Source: Paraspadella gotoi
Lineage: Eukaryota; Chaetognatha
Reading direction: 5' to 3'
Assembly: GCA_051294375.1 (NCBI GenBank)
Contig: CM119264.1
Span: 22,138,709 to 22,202,708 of the forward strand
DNA length: 64,000 nt
This document shows positions 12,793-25,500 of the stretch, in pieces. Numbering within the stretch: position 1 is the stretch's first letter; each line of letters starts with the position of its first letter. The position numbers and the translations under genes were made by a program. Under the pieces are notes generated by a model. The model had not been told where the DNA came from. It saw only the letters and a program-made list of their open reading frames with translations, and did not search any database.

Positions 12793-13395
12793 GGGTAGCC
12801 GACCAAATTCAAATTTTAATGGGAACAGCATTAAACTAATCCATTATTGGTATTAATTATTGTGCTAAAATTATTTTTTTGAAAAAATGTTCCGAACCAT
12901 GAGTAATTCGCTAATTAATATTATTATATTGCTATATAATGACAAAAATTTTTTTTGGATATTTTAAGTTTTTTTAAATTGATTCTGATAGAGCTTAAAA
13001 AGTTAAGCAAAAAATATAATTACACTTTTTAAAATTTTGATGTTTTATACTAAAAATTAGTAAAAACTGCTAAAATCATCGGATGATGATGATGATGATG
13101 ATTTTTTAAGGTTTTTCTCAATTTAAACCCATTATCATCAAAATATTGGAAAAAGAATTATACTTTGTGTAGATAATTTCATAAGCTATTTGAATCTGCT
13201 TTTAATAAAAAAATTTCCAAAAAAATTTTTGACATTTCCTATCTATATATAAATATTAAAAAAATAATTACTAATGCTTCTTGCCATTTAGAAAATTTTC
13301 CTCCATTGAAAGTTTTCTCAGAAATGTATGAAGTTTCATTTGGAAAGGTTCCCAAATCAAACTTCTGACCCACCCCATTGACGAGTTTGGCTCTA
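12793..13395. mobile_element. 603-bp non-autonomous insertion with 9-bp target duplication
   Basis: Present in copy 2 only. It is bracketed by identical CTCTTAGTA at 12,784-12,792 and 13,396-13,404, while copy 1 has one such site and no insert. The element is AT-rich, has no coding frame and contains a short (GAT)n. Its ends (GGGTAGCC... and ...TTTGGCTCTA) are at best weakly inverted. An 8-9 bp duplication suits hAT, P or Merlin type DNA transposons, so a MITE is likely; the superfamily is inference. Confidence 0.7.
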
Positions 13396-13659
13396 CTCTT
13401 AGTATTATTAACGATAAAAGAAAAATACAATGTTAACTCTCATTGTCGAGAATTAATGATATCTCAAATTGACATCGACGAACCGATGTGGGATGCAGAA
13501 GTGGTTGGCTTTATTTGATTTTAACTTTCAATGATAATGAAAAGCCGCTTACTTTTCTCTAATATTTGCTTCGTTACATATTTTTAACTTCATCTATTAA
13601 ATCGCAATTACCGCCCCCGATATCTTCTCATGCGTCACAAATTGTTTCTCTACTCCTGT

Positions 13660-13978
13660 AGTCGGGCATTTGCCTAGGTTTCACAGCCCCCCGCCGAGAA
13701 TCATCGACACTTCAGTTGTGACTCCGTGGCTCATTGAGTAAGGCCATCAGCTCGATGACCACATGGTACCGGGCTTGCAATCCCAAACCGCGGTACACCG
13801 ACTACCGCTGCGGGAAGGTGAGGACGAGAGCGGTAGCCGACTTGGGGCATATGGCAAACCCTCGCAAGCCTCTGGTTCCAAGCGCCAGGAACCCGTTCGC
13901 CATGGCTGCTAGAGGGTGGTATCAGAAAGTTACGGACAGTCATCTTCAAGCCCACGTAGCGCCCCTTATCCACACTGG
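13660..13978 (+). mobile_element. tRNA-derived SINE, copy 1
   Basis: A tRNA-like head near 13,717-13,785 has an A-box-like CGTGGCTCATTGAGTAAGG and a damaged B box, followed by a GC-rich body (about 13,800-13,978). The same arrangement recurs at 14,098-14,414. It is non-coding and would be mobilised by LINE machinery. Similarity to RNA polymerase III promoters is read by eye. Confidence 0.6.
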
Positions 13979-14097
13979 TGAGCCCATCCTGTCGAGCGTG
14001 ATTCCAACGCTTCTGATTCCATAGGCCCCTGGTCTAGCTGAAAGAATTTGACCTCCCTCTCACTGGAAGCAGTGCAGGGTGGTGTTACAATCTGGGG

Positions 14098-14414
14098 GCA
14101 TTAATGTAAGTCGGTTGCGATTATGCCTTGGTTCACCCCGCCGAGGAATCATGACACTGTTCTAGTTGTGACCGCGTGGCTCATTGAGTTAAAGCGCATA
14201 AGCTCATGACCAACTAGGTACCGTGTGGTTCAATCCAACACCGGTACTACCCTGCGGGAAGCGTGAGGACGGCCCGTAAGCCGCGGCTTGGGGGATGGCA
14301 AACCCTCAAGCCTGGTTCCAAGCCCAGGGACCCGTTTCCATGGCTGCTAGAGGGGGTTAATAGAAGTTAGCGGACAGTCACTCTCTCAGCCTCAACGTAG
14401 CGCCTATCCACACT
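14098..14414 (+). mobile_element. tRNA-derived SINE, copy 2
   Basis: Clearer head than copy 1: A box GTGGCTCATTGAGTTAAAGC near 14,176 and B box GGTTCAATCC at 14,227-14,236, about 45 nt apart as in tRNA genes. The body aligns with copy 1 with many indels. It carries an ATG-containing anticodon-like loop (GCTCATGAC), so the head may come from a Met or related tRNA; that is uncertain. Confidence 0.65.
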
Positions 14415-14767
14415 CCCGCCTAAAAAACAACAAACAAAAAACAACAAACCCTTCTCTGTTTCGGAATTAAAAAAAATCTGCTGCGATTTACGAACGTAAT
14501 TGAATTCCTTTCAACTCTAAAGTTTTTTTTTTTTTCTCTTGTGAGAGACTGGCGCGGGGGTTTACCAGGTTTCCATATTTGGTTTCGATATATTTTGTAT
14601 ATATTTTTAATCTTTTCGTGACTTCTCATTAGTACGGGTAAGCATTAAATAAAACCTATTGATCTGTAAAAAAAAAAAAAATAAAATTATAGGGGAAAAA
14701 ATAACGATGTGGGAGTTCAAAAGCGGGATTCGATAAAAACGATTACCTGTTAAGTCGAAGCGATATT

Positions 14768-14847
<80 letters not shown>

Positions 14848-14857
14848 TTGTGAAGCT
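14415..14857 (+). repeat. Duplicated intergenic segment C, copy 1
   Basis: Repeated across a 25-N gap at 14,883-15,377 and again inverted at about 21,000-21,440. It ends in a (GA)n array at 14,770-14,844. Confidence 0.8.
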
Positions 14858-14882
14858 NNNNNNNNNNNNNNNNNNNNNNNNN
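14858..14882. other. Assembly gap, 25 N
   Basis: Lies between two copies of segment C and follows a (GA)n array. Confidence 0.95.
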
Positions 14883-15284
14883 CTATTAAATGCCCAATAC
14901 CCGGATAATCATTCTCATCGTCACAAATGGTTTCCCACTCCCCTAAAAAAAAAAAACAACAAAAAACAACAGACCCTTCTCTGTTTCGGAATTAAAAAAA
15001 ATCCTGGCGATTTGCGGAACGTATTGAATTCCTTTCAACTCTAAAGTTTTTTTTTTTTCTCTTGTGAGAGACTGGCGCGGGGTTAACCAGGTTTTCCATA
15101 TTTGGTTTCGATATATTTTGTATATATTTTTAATCTTTTCGTGACTTCTCAGTTAGTAACGGGTAAGCATTTAAATAAAACTATTGATCGTCCAAAAAAA
15201 TTAAATAAGGGGAAAAAATAACGATGTGGAGTTCAAAGGGAGGGGATTCGAAAAAACGATTACCTGTTAAGTCGAAGCGATATT

Positions 15285-15338
<54 letters not shown>

Positions 15339-15377
15339 GAGAGAGAGAGAGAGAGAGAAGAGAGAGAACTTGTGAAC
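14883..15377 (+). repeat. Duplicated intergenic segment C, copy 2
   Basis: Same order as copy 1. It begins slightly further upstream, with the stretch that borders the SINE insertion in copy 1, and lacks the SINEs. Confidence 0.8.
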
Positions 15378-15986
15378 TGGGTTCGACGACGTGAAAAATA
15401 TCCTTGTTACTGCACTAAAAAAGGGTATCAGCACTCACACAGTAGAAGAGACAACATGCTTATTAAAAATTGAGAAAATATATATTGTATGTATGTATGT
15501 ATGTATGTATGTATGTATGTTTATGTATGTTGATGTATGTAGTATGATATATGTATGTTTAGAATTAATTTGAATTCTGTTTTTGACTCACTTTGCGAAT
15601 TCCGAGGCATTGAGCGAATGATTGCTCTTTTGTTGCACTTTTTTCTTTTTTTCTCTAAAGGAGCAAAAAAAAACAGAAAAAGATTGAGTTTTTTTTTTTC
15701 CTTTTTCCGCGGGACTGCTTATGACATAATTCACTTCCCAAAACCCGTAAAAAACACTGAAACGAGAAAAAGAGAGACAGAGAGCGAGGTTGAGAAAGAG
15801 AGAAAAAGAGTGAAAAAAAGAGAGAGAAAGAGAGAGCAACAACACTTTGTTATCCAAAGACTCTCATGGGAAAAACTTTTTTTAAAGCTCCAACCTTCCT
15901 ATGAACACATTTAGCCTTACAGTTGTGGCAGCGAGGCTTAAAGAGAGAAAAAGATAAAGAGGGACAGAGTAAAGAAAGAGAGAAAG

Positions 15987-16036
<50 letters not shown>

Positions 16037-18169
16037 GTCATAATTTTGCCAATGATGCAGGCGAGATGAAAAAAATAGAATTGATGGAAAAATGAAAGTG
16101 GTGAAACTTGGCCTCACCACTCACCACTTATCCCAGATTCGAGGAACTAGAGTCTTGTGCAAAAAAAATAGGAATCCCTAAAACATTGTGCAAATAATCT
16201 TGTTAGAATCTTTTATTTGAAGATATTTTCGGTTAATAATGTTGATAGAAAAGGAAATTATTGGTGCTTACTTAATCTTTTCCTAGAAGAAGTAACTACT
16301 TTCATATTAACAGACGTAAGCTTATAGGTATCTTGCATTATGATTCGTTATATTGTAATTGTTATCAACGATATTTTAACACTCACATGACATTAAGAAT
16401 GGATGTATTCGCTTTCTTTTAAAAATCCACATTCGACCATTCTTATTTTTGTTTTATGATACATGGAACTACGCCTCAAAAATCTAGGTCTCTGAATGGC
16501 ATCTTGGTTTTGTTGCAGATACTTCACAGATAGGTTTCATTCTATATTATGGTAGTTGTTTTGACCCACTCTGTATATTGAGTGTTCTTTTCGGTCTGGG
16601 TTAGCCACCAATAATTTCTTTCAACCTTATTGAATGGCTGAAATATCTTTCATATAAAACGTTCACATATATGATATCTTTATTAAACAATTTTGCTCAT
16701 TTACCAATTTAAAATATTTATATTATACATGCATGAAACCCGCTCAATTATAAAAGATTTAATAGTGTCTCTGTTTTTTTTTTGGGCTACATAGATGTAT
16801 TTATAGTTTTGTTAGGCTGTGAAAGAGACCGGAGTGAAATATATTCGGCTCAACATCGAGTCCTAGTAATGACACGGTATAGTCTACGGTTGAGTTAGAT
16901 GATAATCCCTTTAATCCTGAAGTTTCATCTGTCATTTACTCTATTCTTCCTTTTCATATTTCTCATTATTCTCATGCTAAATTAATATTTTTACATTTTT
17001 ATTCATTTGCGCACTATTTTTCAATCTATTCTCGACTTTTTCGACCCTCTCGTCTTTCCCTGAGGCCTTCCGCTCTTTTTAATATGTAGATGTGATGTGA
17101 GCTATTCGATTACAAACGAGATAGACGGACAATCTGAGGAGTACGCCACATGATCGAAAATTCGACGAATTACATTGCTAGTCCCAGCGGTAAAGCCGTG
17201 AACTTACAATACTGAATAACATAAAAAGAGATAACAATGTAAATTTAACTGATACAATTGTCTCTCTAACACTGTCAAAATCCACAGATTACAAACATAT
17301 TCGACGTCCAAAATGCTCGCGACCCAACCGAGCCTAACCTGTTTTCATCCATTAACTTATAAATACACATGGGTATGTTATTCTTTTTGAGCAACCCACA
17401 ATCCTCGAAAACATTCAAAATGACTGTCAGGCGATGCATACATTTCATTTAGTCCATTGGACGGTGGTATTCTGACTAGACGATACTCTAATATGGTATA
17501 ATTTAATATAAGGTCTTATTGGGTGAATTAATGTTTCTTTTGTTTCATGTGTGTTTGAGATTTGACTTCTTATTGTATATTACACTCTTTACAAATCTCT
17601 GTTTCAACCTGCTCTTTATCTTTTTATTCTGGATCATGTTTTCGAACTTTAGTATATTGCTATTGTCTTTCCGTCGTTTGAAAAGTTTGTGAGAGAGAGT
17701 GAAAAGTTCGAAGTGATAACCAGTGCTAGTTCGCTGTGGACGAGTGCAACAAAAAAATAATGCAAGATCGGAGAAAGATAGTAGGAGAAGAGAGAGAAAC
17801 TAATCGGCTGATTTTTGAGTGTATCTTTAATCTGGAATTTTCATGCTTTATGCTGTTAGAGTCGCGGTCGACGAAACGAAAAATCGCAACATAATAGCAG
17901 CTTCGACTAGAGCACACCCGCCCCACACGAGAATCAGAAAGTCGAGTAGGCAAAGAGAGAGAGCCTTGAGATATTCGTGCATCTAGTAGGTACATAACGA
18001 GCTTCAGTAGAGTCGGAATGAAAAACCAATATAATGTCTTACTTTACTCTGTAATTCATTACTAGACTAGATTCAGAGGTGTATGAAAATACAGATGATC
18101 TGTCTTGCTATTGTTATACGAGTTCTCAATCTATGTATGAATACACTGTAGGCAGACGAGCAGATGAGC

Positions 18170-18355
18170 AGGCCTTTTGGTTGGGAAAATAGGCTTTTTA
18201 GTCGGAGAAAAAACAGCCATTTTGTTGGGAAATAGGCTTTAGTCGGAGATAAAAGGCCTTTTTGGTTGGGAAAAATAGGCTTTTTAATCGGAGAAAAAAA
18301 GCCTTTTTGGTTGGGAAAAATAGGCTTTTTAGATCGGGAGAAAAGGCCTTTTGGA
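18170..18355 (+). repeat. ~45-bp minisatellite, disrupted copy
   Basis: About four units built on GGCTTTTTAGTCGGAGAAAA, each with an internal GGCTTTTT / AAAAAGCC inverted pair. The better copy is at 25,289-25,488. Confidence 0.8.
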
Positions 18356-18370
18356 TCATCGACGCGATGA

Positions 18371-18612
18371 AGTCACTGCCCGAGAAAACTGGCCGATTAT
18401 TTGAAGAATATGGACGACGAATTTCACGCCGAATTTCACGCCTGGAGGAAAGACTTCGGGTAGTAATAGAGAGGGTCATGGCAAAGCCTTCTGCAAACTC
18501 TGCGATCATTTGCACCGAACGAGCAATAACCCTCCAAGTGGTACGAAAAGCTTCGTGACAATTGTCAGAGGAAGACCAATGCTATCCAAATCTAATCACG
18601 TGGGCGAATTGA
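18371..18612 (+). pseudogene. Disrupted copy of the 81-codon terminal-exon-like frame
   Basis: Matches 25,501-25,746 but is exactly four bases shorter. The four losses are single bases within short repeats or homopolymers (for example CCCTCC for CCCTCCC and AATTGTC for AATTGGTC), so the frame is broken. This pattern fits unpolished long-read consensus better than genuine decay. Confidence 0.65.
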
Positions 18613-19792
18613 TTGAATGAAGTTTGAGTCAAATTATTTTATTTTCGGTACATTGCTTGTTTGTTTACTTTGAATGTTTGGGTGTAAAGTAAAAATGTTT
18701 GAGTATAGAGCATTACCCATTTGCAGTTGGTTTCTTTTATTTCTTTTATACTGAAATAGAGTCGCTCACCAAACTGGAATAGAATTTAAAATACTTTTTA
18801 TACATATGTTAAAATTAATTGGAGGATTATATCTCGAAAAGGGAAGGAACCAGAAAAAGAAACCCGGACGTCGGGTAGGCAATGAGAATGTCATTCTTCA
18901 AAATAACCTTTTTCGACGAAACTTATTGGAATTATTTTTTCATTATCACGTAATAGGCAAGACAGTCCTTCAGTTTTTCCTATCTCAAAAAGTCGACCTT
19001 TAGGCAAAAAATAGAATCATAATTATTCATGCCCAAAAAATGGAAACTGGTTATCAAGAAAACACAAAGAATAACATAAGTTGAAAAATGCTTTGTTGTC
19101 AGAGCAAAAAACAAGCATTTGTCTCTGCATGAATCCGTAATGAGATTGAGAGAGAGAGAGTAAGAGAGAAGAAGAGAGAGGAGAGAGAGCAGTCACGTGT
19201 TAAATTTCCAGAGAGAGCGTATTATGTTTTAGGTACGCGACGAGTTGGTGCATACTTAGCTTAAAAAATCATAACTTGGGATTTGGTTAGGATTTTTAAT
19301 TACACATAATTAATTACACAAAGCTTGCTGGGACCTGCTATGTCATTATCTTGTAAGAGTGATGGAGGCCTTAAACCACCAAAGCCTGTCCAAAGTCAGG
19401 GGCAAGATAGCTTATTTATTAAATGAATGGATAATTTTAATATTGGTTGTACCAATTTCATATGAAAAATGTACTTGTTTTTATGGTCACAATCGTGATC
19501 AGTATTAACGGTTCACCCAAAATTTAAAAGTGACAAGTCTTAATAAATATAAGCGATTATCTAATTCTAAGAAAAATGAATGAAAAAGAATGACAAAAGA
19601 AAGATATGTTTCTCTAAGATATGTTTTCTCTGAGAACGCATCGGGGGAGCGAATCTTAAAAAAAAAATAAAGAAAATCCGAATAAGAAAAAAAGAAAGAA
19701 ATAAAAACCCAACAGAAACTATAAATCATAGTTTGCACGAGGACGCAACCATTAGTCATCTCCAACGATGAGCAAAGTATTTTAATTTCCTC

Positions 19793-19793
19793 C

Positions 19794-19882
<89 letters not shown>
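19793..19882 (+). repeat. (CT)n microsatellite, ~90 bp
   Basis: Near-perfect CT array; the counterpart in segment D copy 2 is 26,930-27,015. Confidence 0.95.
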
Positions 19883-19886
<4 letters not shown>

Positions 19887-20965
19887 TTCTCTCTATCCAA
19901 TTTTTTCTCTTCTCTTCATCTTTTATCTGTACGTAAGTTCCTATTGCACTCTTTCACTTGCTCTTTTTTATTTCCTCCCGATTATCCTTCTTATCTTTAT
20001 TAAAAAAATAGGAAAAAAAAAACTTCTTGGGATGAAAAACGGAACATATTTTCCTACAAATATGAAAATATCGTGGGTGCGCAGATTTCCGCATCAAAAG
20101 ATCTCAGCATCAGTCACATCCATCGCATCGCAGCTCTCGTCAAAGGCCGCAAAAAAAAAAAAAACAATTGAAAGCACGAGACACTTTACCCTTCAAGTCA
20201 ACATCCGCATGGCATTGGCAGAGACAAATAGCAAAGACGAAAAGCAGTAATAAAAGCAGAAAGCGGAAGGCAGATGGCGGAAGGCCAACAAAACAGCAAC
20301 AGCATGGGGAAATCGCGATGGTGGCAAAAGAGGAAAAGGCAATTTCTGAAGCGTCTTTTCCGGCCGTTCCCCTTCCCGCCCCTCCTACCCTCCGGCGTTC
20401 GGCCCTCCAGCCTTCCACCACTTCCACCTCTCCCCTCTCAAAAATGTTGCGCTTTTTCTCTGAGAAATCCATAAAACGATTCTCGTCCAATTTTGGTCTT
20501 TTATCCTCGGCCTCCTTCGCGGTTCTCGAAAATAAACGAGTTCCTTCTTTCTTTTCAATTCCATTCATCGATGCGTCGACAAAATCAAATTGTCGAGATG
20601 TAAAGGAAAATATGTTTTTGTTGCTAAAGAGATGGGATTGTTTGTTTGCAACTTCTAGTGTCGATTTCAATTTTTTTTTTAAGCCGAATTGATTTTCGTA
20701 AACAGATGGATTTTTTTAATTAAATATTAAACTTAAGAATGAATCGAAATTGAAGTGAAAAGCTCTGGATTTAAAGATTTAAAGACTGCAACGCTTTCCA
20801 AGCAATATCACTGCCACACGGTTGCTGATACTGAAACAAATAATGCGTATCTTATTTGCGAAACTATTTTTCTTTCTTCGCCTCTAGTTATTTTCTGTCA
20901 ACGCATATTTCGACTGAAAAAATCCTTACCTTTTTGCGCGAGAAAAAACCCTGATTACGGACATT

Positions 20966-22667
20966 GAATCTTGTCTTCTAATATACGCCTTCGACTTAAC
21001 AGGTATCGTTTTTTCCGAATCCGGCTTTTGAACATCCCACATTCCGGTATTCTTTCCCTTCCTGTTCAATTTTTAATTTTTTTTTTTGAGACGATCAATA
21101 GGTTTTATTTCAAATAACGCTTACCCGTTTTAATCTACTGAGCAAGTTCATCGAAAATCATAAAAATATCTACTATCTTCCAATATCCATACTCGAAACC
21201 ACAATTATCGGAACCTGGTCTTAACTCCCCCGCTGCCCAGTCTTTCACAAGAGAAAAAAAACAATACTTTAGAGTTGTAAAGGAATTCAATTAGTTACTC
21301 GCAAATTCGCCAGGATATTTTTTTAATTCCGAACCAGAGAGTGGTCTGTTTGTTTTTGTTGTTTTTTTTTTTTAGGGGAGTGGTAAACAATTTGTGACGC
21401 TCATGAGAAGATATCGCGGGTATTGGATTTAATAGATGGAAGTCTTAAAATATGCTAACGAAGCCAAATAATACGGAAAAGGAAGCGCTTTTATTACATT
21501 GAAAGTTAAAATTCAAAACAAATAACAACCAATTCTGCCATCCCACATCGGTTCCGTCGATGTCAATTGAGATTCATTAATTCTCGAACATGAAGAGTTA
21601 CATTGTATTTTTCTTTTACACATAGAGTCCTAATTTGATATTATATCGTTAAATAAATACTAAGAATTCACACTGAAACCACTCCATCCAAATTATTCAC
21701 ATTCAGAAAGACATTTTGATTTCGACCACAGTGGGGTTTCTCCAAGAATTCACCTGGTTTTTTTTTTTTTTTTTTCAATGTTCCAATTGAATCGAAAACA
21801 GCTCAACTCCCTGATGCATGGATTTTTGCGTGACTTTGGCTTTGACCGAAGGCACTTGCCGTCCCCTCGTGAGGCGGGCAGTGACATAGGACTTGGGAGA
21901 CCCGTAGATTTGAGATCGTTGTACGCAGCCTGTCTGCACTTACGTTCTAAATTAGAAAAAGAGAACATCGCTCTGTTCTCCGAGAAAAGCGAAAGTTGTC
22001 CAAGGACCTATGTGGAGACACCAATGTGTAGGCTCTCGCAAAGAATAACGATCGTGATTTTAACTCTTGTATTCTGTAGCACCTCGTTCCCGTGCGCAAC
22101 GTGTATTTAAAATAAACTCACTCGTTTTCTTGCTCGCATTTGGATGTTTCCACTGCATAAATCTTCATGTATTAAGGAAAAAAGATTCTTTGCATCGATT
22201 GAGTACTTTCTCATGCCAATCTAATGATATTATGGAAAACTACAGCCAGATGCCTTGGAACTAGATCACCGAACCCTATTATAGTTTGTATATACGTAAT
22301 GATAGAATGAGATTATAATAAGAAACGTATCGGTATTGATAAGTGATGACCTATTCGTTAATACACTGAGAAACAACCAAGTTCAATATTCAAAACGACC
22401 TCCAGAAATTCTCTACTGTAAATTGTTTTATGTCCCACTTTGAAAAAAAAGATAAATTTTTAAATTAACGGCGAATTCTCTTGTGGTCGTATTTTTAATT
22501 CGCATAGTATGGGAGGTGACCGTGGATGTGAATCTGTTAGCGTACAGCGACACGAGATTATTTCTTCCCAAAGACGCAAGAACCAGACGACGCTAAAATG
22601 TCTAAGAAGGACGTAGCGGGTTGGTTTCGAGAAAACGCCGGAGCTTGCCTCCAACAGAGGGGACGCC
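20966..22667 (-). repeat. Inverted copy of the segment C and GDNF-receptor-like segments
   Basis: Reading the minus strand from 22,667 to 20,966 gives, in order, damaged forms of GFR-like exons ii, iii and iv, the intergenic tail, and segment C. It lacks both the 603-bp insertion and the SINEs. Divergence from 9,853-11,428 is greater than between the two tandem copies. Confidence 0.75.
21809..22660 (-). pseudogene. GDNF receptor-like exons, inverted damaged copy
   Basis: Exon iv is recognisable at about 21,809-21,940 (AAYNDLKSTGL, then a GDGKCLR-like stretch), exon iii at about 22,120-22,260 and exon ii at about 22,500-22,660. Frameshifts and stops interrupt all three, and several cysteines of exon iii are lost. 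It is either an old inverted duplicate or a very poor-quality contig end. Confidence 0.6.
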
Positions 22668-22685
22668 CAACTCTTCTCCTTTTCA

Positions 22686-22724
22686 ATGGCCGCTTATTCC
22701 GTCGTGATCACGTTCTTCTTTAGG
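22686..22724 (+). pseudogene. Orphan copy of the secreted-protein first exon
   Basis: Repeats the signal-peptide exon at 28,570-28,608 with its GTGAGA donor. The following exon is cut after a few bases at 22,974, where segment D copy 2 begins. The junction therefore looks chimeric. Confidence 0.7.
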
Positions 22725-23546
22725 GTGAGAAATTTGGTTTTAAATTACAAATTTGTTTTCACCATTAATAAACAACTTTCAAGAAGAATTTTTAAAGTAA
22801 ATGATAATACATCCTTCCTCCTTCTATCCTTCCTTCCTTCGCTTCCTTCGCTCCTTCCTTCCTCCTTTCCTTCTTCTTTCTTCCTTCCATCATTCCTTCC
22901 TTCCTTATCAGTTATATTTAAAATTATCACTATTTACAACATATAACTTTTCCAGCGAAGTTTATCTCCTTGGGACTGGGTTCGACGACGTGAAAAATAT
23001 CCTTGTTACTGCACTAAAAAAAGGGTATCAGCACTCAACAGTAGAAGAGACAACATGCTTATTAAAAATTGAGAAAATATATATATGTATGTATGTATGT
23101 ATGTATATGTATGTTTAGAATTAATTTGAATTCTTTTTTTGGACTCACTTTGCGAAATTCCGAGGCATTGAGCGAATGATTGCTCTTTTGTTGCCACTTT
23201 TTTCTTTTTTTCTCTAAAGGAGCAAAAAAAAACAGGAAAAAGATTGAGTTTTTTCCTTTTTTCCTCGGGACTGCTTATGACATAATTCACTTCCCAAAAC
23301 CCGTAAAAAACACTGAAACGAGAAAAAGAGAGACAGAGAGCGAGGTTGAGAAAGAGAGAAAAAGAGTGAAAAAAAAGAGAGAGAAAGAGAGAGCAACAAA
23401 CACTTTGTTATCCAAAGACTCTCATGGGAAAAACTTTTTTAAAGCTCCAACCCTTCCTATGAACACTTTAGCCTTACAGTTGTGGCCGAGCAGGCTAAAG
23501 AGAGTGAAAAAAGATAAAGAAAGATAAAGAGGGACAGAGTCAAGAA

Positions 23547-23611
<65 letters not shown>

Positions 23612-25096
23612 CATAATTTTGCCAATGATCGAGGCGAGATGAAAAAAATAGAATTGATGGAAAATAAAAAAAGTGGTGAAACTTGGCCTCACCACTCACC
23701 ACTCACCACACCACCTCACCACTTACCACTTATCCAGATCGGAGGAACTAGAGTCTTGTGCAAAAAAAAATAGGAATCCCTGTAACATTGTTCAAATAAA
23801 TCTTGTTAAAACTTTTATTATGAAAGATATTTTCGGTAATAATGTTGATAGAAAAGGGAAAATTATTGGTGCTACTTAATCCTTTTCTAGAAAAGTAACT
23901 ACTCAAACAGAGTATTAGCGTTTAGGGTATTTTAGCTCTTAAATGACAATTCCGATTTTTTTTACTTACACATATTGATTCCTCTTAAAAATCCACATTT
24001 CCCATTCTTATTTTTTTTTTTATGATACATGGATACAACGCCCCAAAAATCAGGCTGAATGGCATCCTTGGTTTTTTGCAGATCTTCACAATAGTTTTTT
24101 CTTATTTTGTTTTTGACCAATTGTCTTTCGGGTGCTATAGCTTTTGCAATTCGACATATTTTCTTTAATCTCACATATATGAATTCCCCTTTTAAAAATC
24201 TACATTTACCATTTAAAATATTTATAATACATGCATGAAACACGCTCAATTTAAGATTTAATAGTGTCCTGTTTTTTTTTGCACAAGACTGTATTTAAGG
24301 TTTGTGTGTAAGACGGAGTGAAAACAAGATCCAGTCCCAAAATGAACCATAGTCACGGCTCTAGTTAATTAAATCCTTTAATGCCTGAACTTCTCTTTCA
24401 TTACTCTATTTTCCTTTAATTTCTTTCATTATTTCGCAAATGTAATATTTTCAAATTTCTATCTCGATTTTATTCTCGACTCGTCCTCCTCCGAGTCCTT
24501 CGCCTCTTTTTAATGTGATGTGATGTGAGTTCGATTACAAACAGATAGACGGACAATTGAACGTACCCACAGATCGAAAATCGAGATACATTGAGTCGCG
24601 GGTAAAGCCGTGAATATAAAAAAGATAAATAAAAAGAGATAACAATGTAAATTTAACTGAAAATTGTCTTTAAATTAAAAACAGAAAAAAATTAAGACGT
24701 CAAAATGTGCGCCCAACGACCTAACCTGTTTTATCATTATAAATATAATGAGTTCTTTGACAACACAAATCTCGAAAACACTTCAAAATGACTCGGTCGA
24801 GGCATAACTTTCATTTTATCATTTGCCTGGTATTCATACTTAGAATGATAATTTAAATAATAATAATATTGTATCGAATTATTTCGTTTCATTGTGTTTG
24901 AGGTCATTGAAGAGAGATAAAAAAATTGTAAGGCAATGGTTTTGTTTTATTTGGAACTCATCGTTTCAGAGAATCGACTTATTTATAAATTGGCAAGTCT
25001 TCATCAGCGTTTGAAAACAGATTTGTGAAGAGAGAGAGAAAGAGAAAGAGTGAAAACAGGTCAGTCTCGCTCGTGGGACGAGAAAAAAAAATAATA

Positions 25097-25151
<55 letters not shown>

Positions 25152-25288
25152 CTGAATCGGAACTGACTTTTGATTTATTCTTTAAGTCTGAATTTTCAAT
25201 CTTTATGCATGAGAGTCACGCGGTCGCGAAGAAACCAGCAGCGTTCGAAGGAGAGTCGCAAATGAGAGCGAGAGCAAAGGAGATGAGA

Positions 25289-25488
25289 GGCCTTTTTGGT
25301 TGGGGAAAAATAGGCTTTTTAGTCGGAGAAAAAAAGCCATTTTGGTTGGGGAAAAATAGGCTTTTTAGTCGGAGAAAAAAAGGCCTTTTTGGTTGGGGAA
25401 AAATAGGCTTTTTAATCGGAGAAAAAAAAGCCTTTTTGGTTGAGGAAAAATAGGCTTTTTAGTCGGGAGAAAAAGGCCTTTTGGATCA
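25289..25488 (+). repeat. ~47-bp hairpin-forming minisatellite
   Basis: Four consecutive units of about 47 bp. Each contains GGCTTTTTAGTCGGAG followed by AAAAAAAGCC, so every unit can fold on itself (GGCTTTTT with AAAAAGCC). The array abuts the start of the 81-codon frame. Confidence 0.85.
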
Positions 25489-25500
25489 TCGACGCGATGA

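Larger units (their letters stand above)
11429..13592 (+). repeat. Tandem copy 2 of the GDNF-receptor-like exon segment, with insertion
   Basis: Repeats 9,853-11,428 in order and carries an extra 603 bp at 12,793-13,395. One-base differences fall mainly in homopolymers. Confidence 0.85.
15378..20965 (+). repeat. Large duplicated segment D, copy 1
   Basis: Corresponds to 22,975-28,095. Similarity is high from 15,378 to 16,400 and from 18,170 to 20,965, but clearly lower from about 16,400 to 18,100. No protein family is recognised in it apart from the disrupted terminal-exon-like frame at 18,371. (GA)n/(CT)n arrays lie at 15,290-15,366, 15,985-16,035 and 19,793-19,882, and a GTAT tetranucleotide array at 15,487-15,520. 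Confidence 0.8.

Noticed and set aside
20140-20692. 174-176 codon frames open on both strands
   Set aside because: Both strands are open, the frames differ in the second copy at 27,200-27,700, and no family is recognisable.
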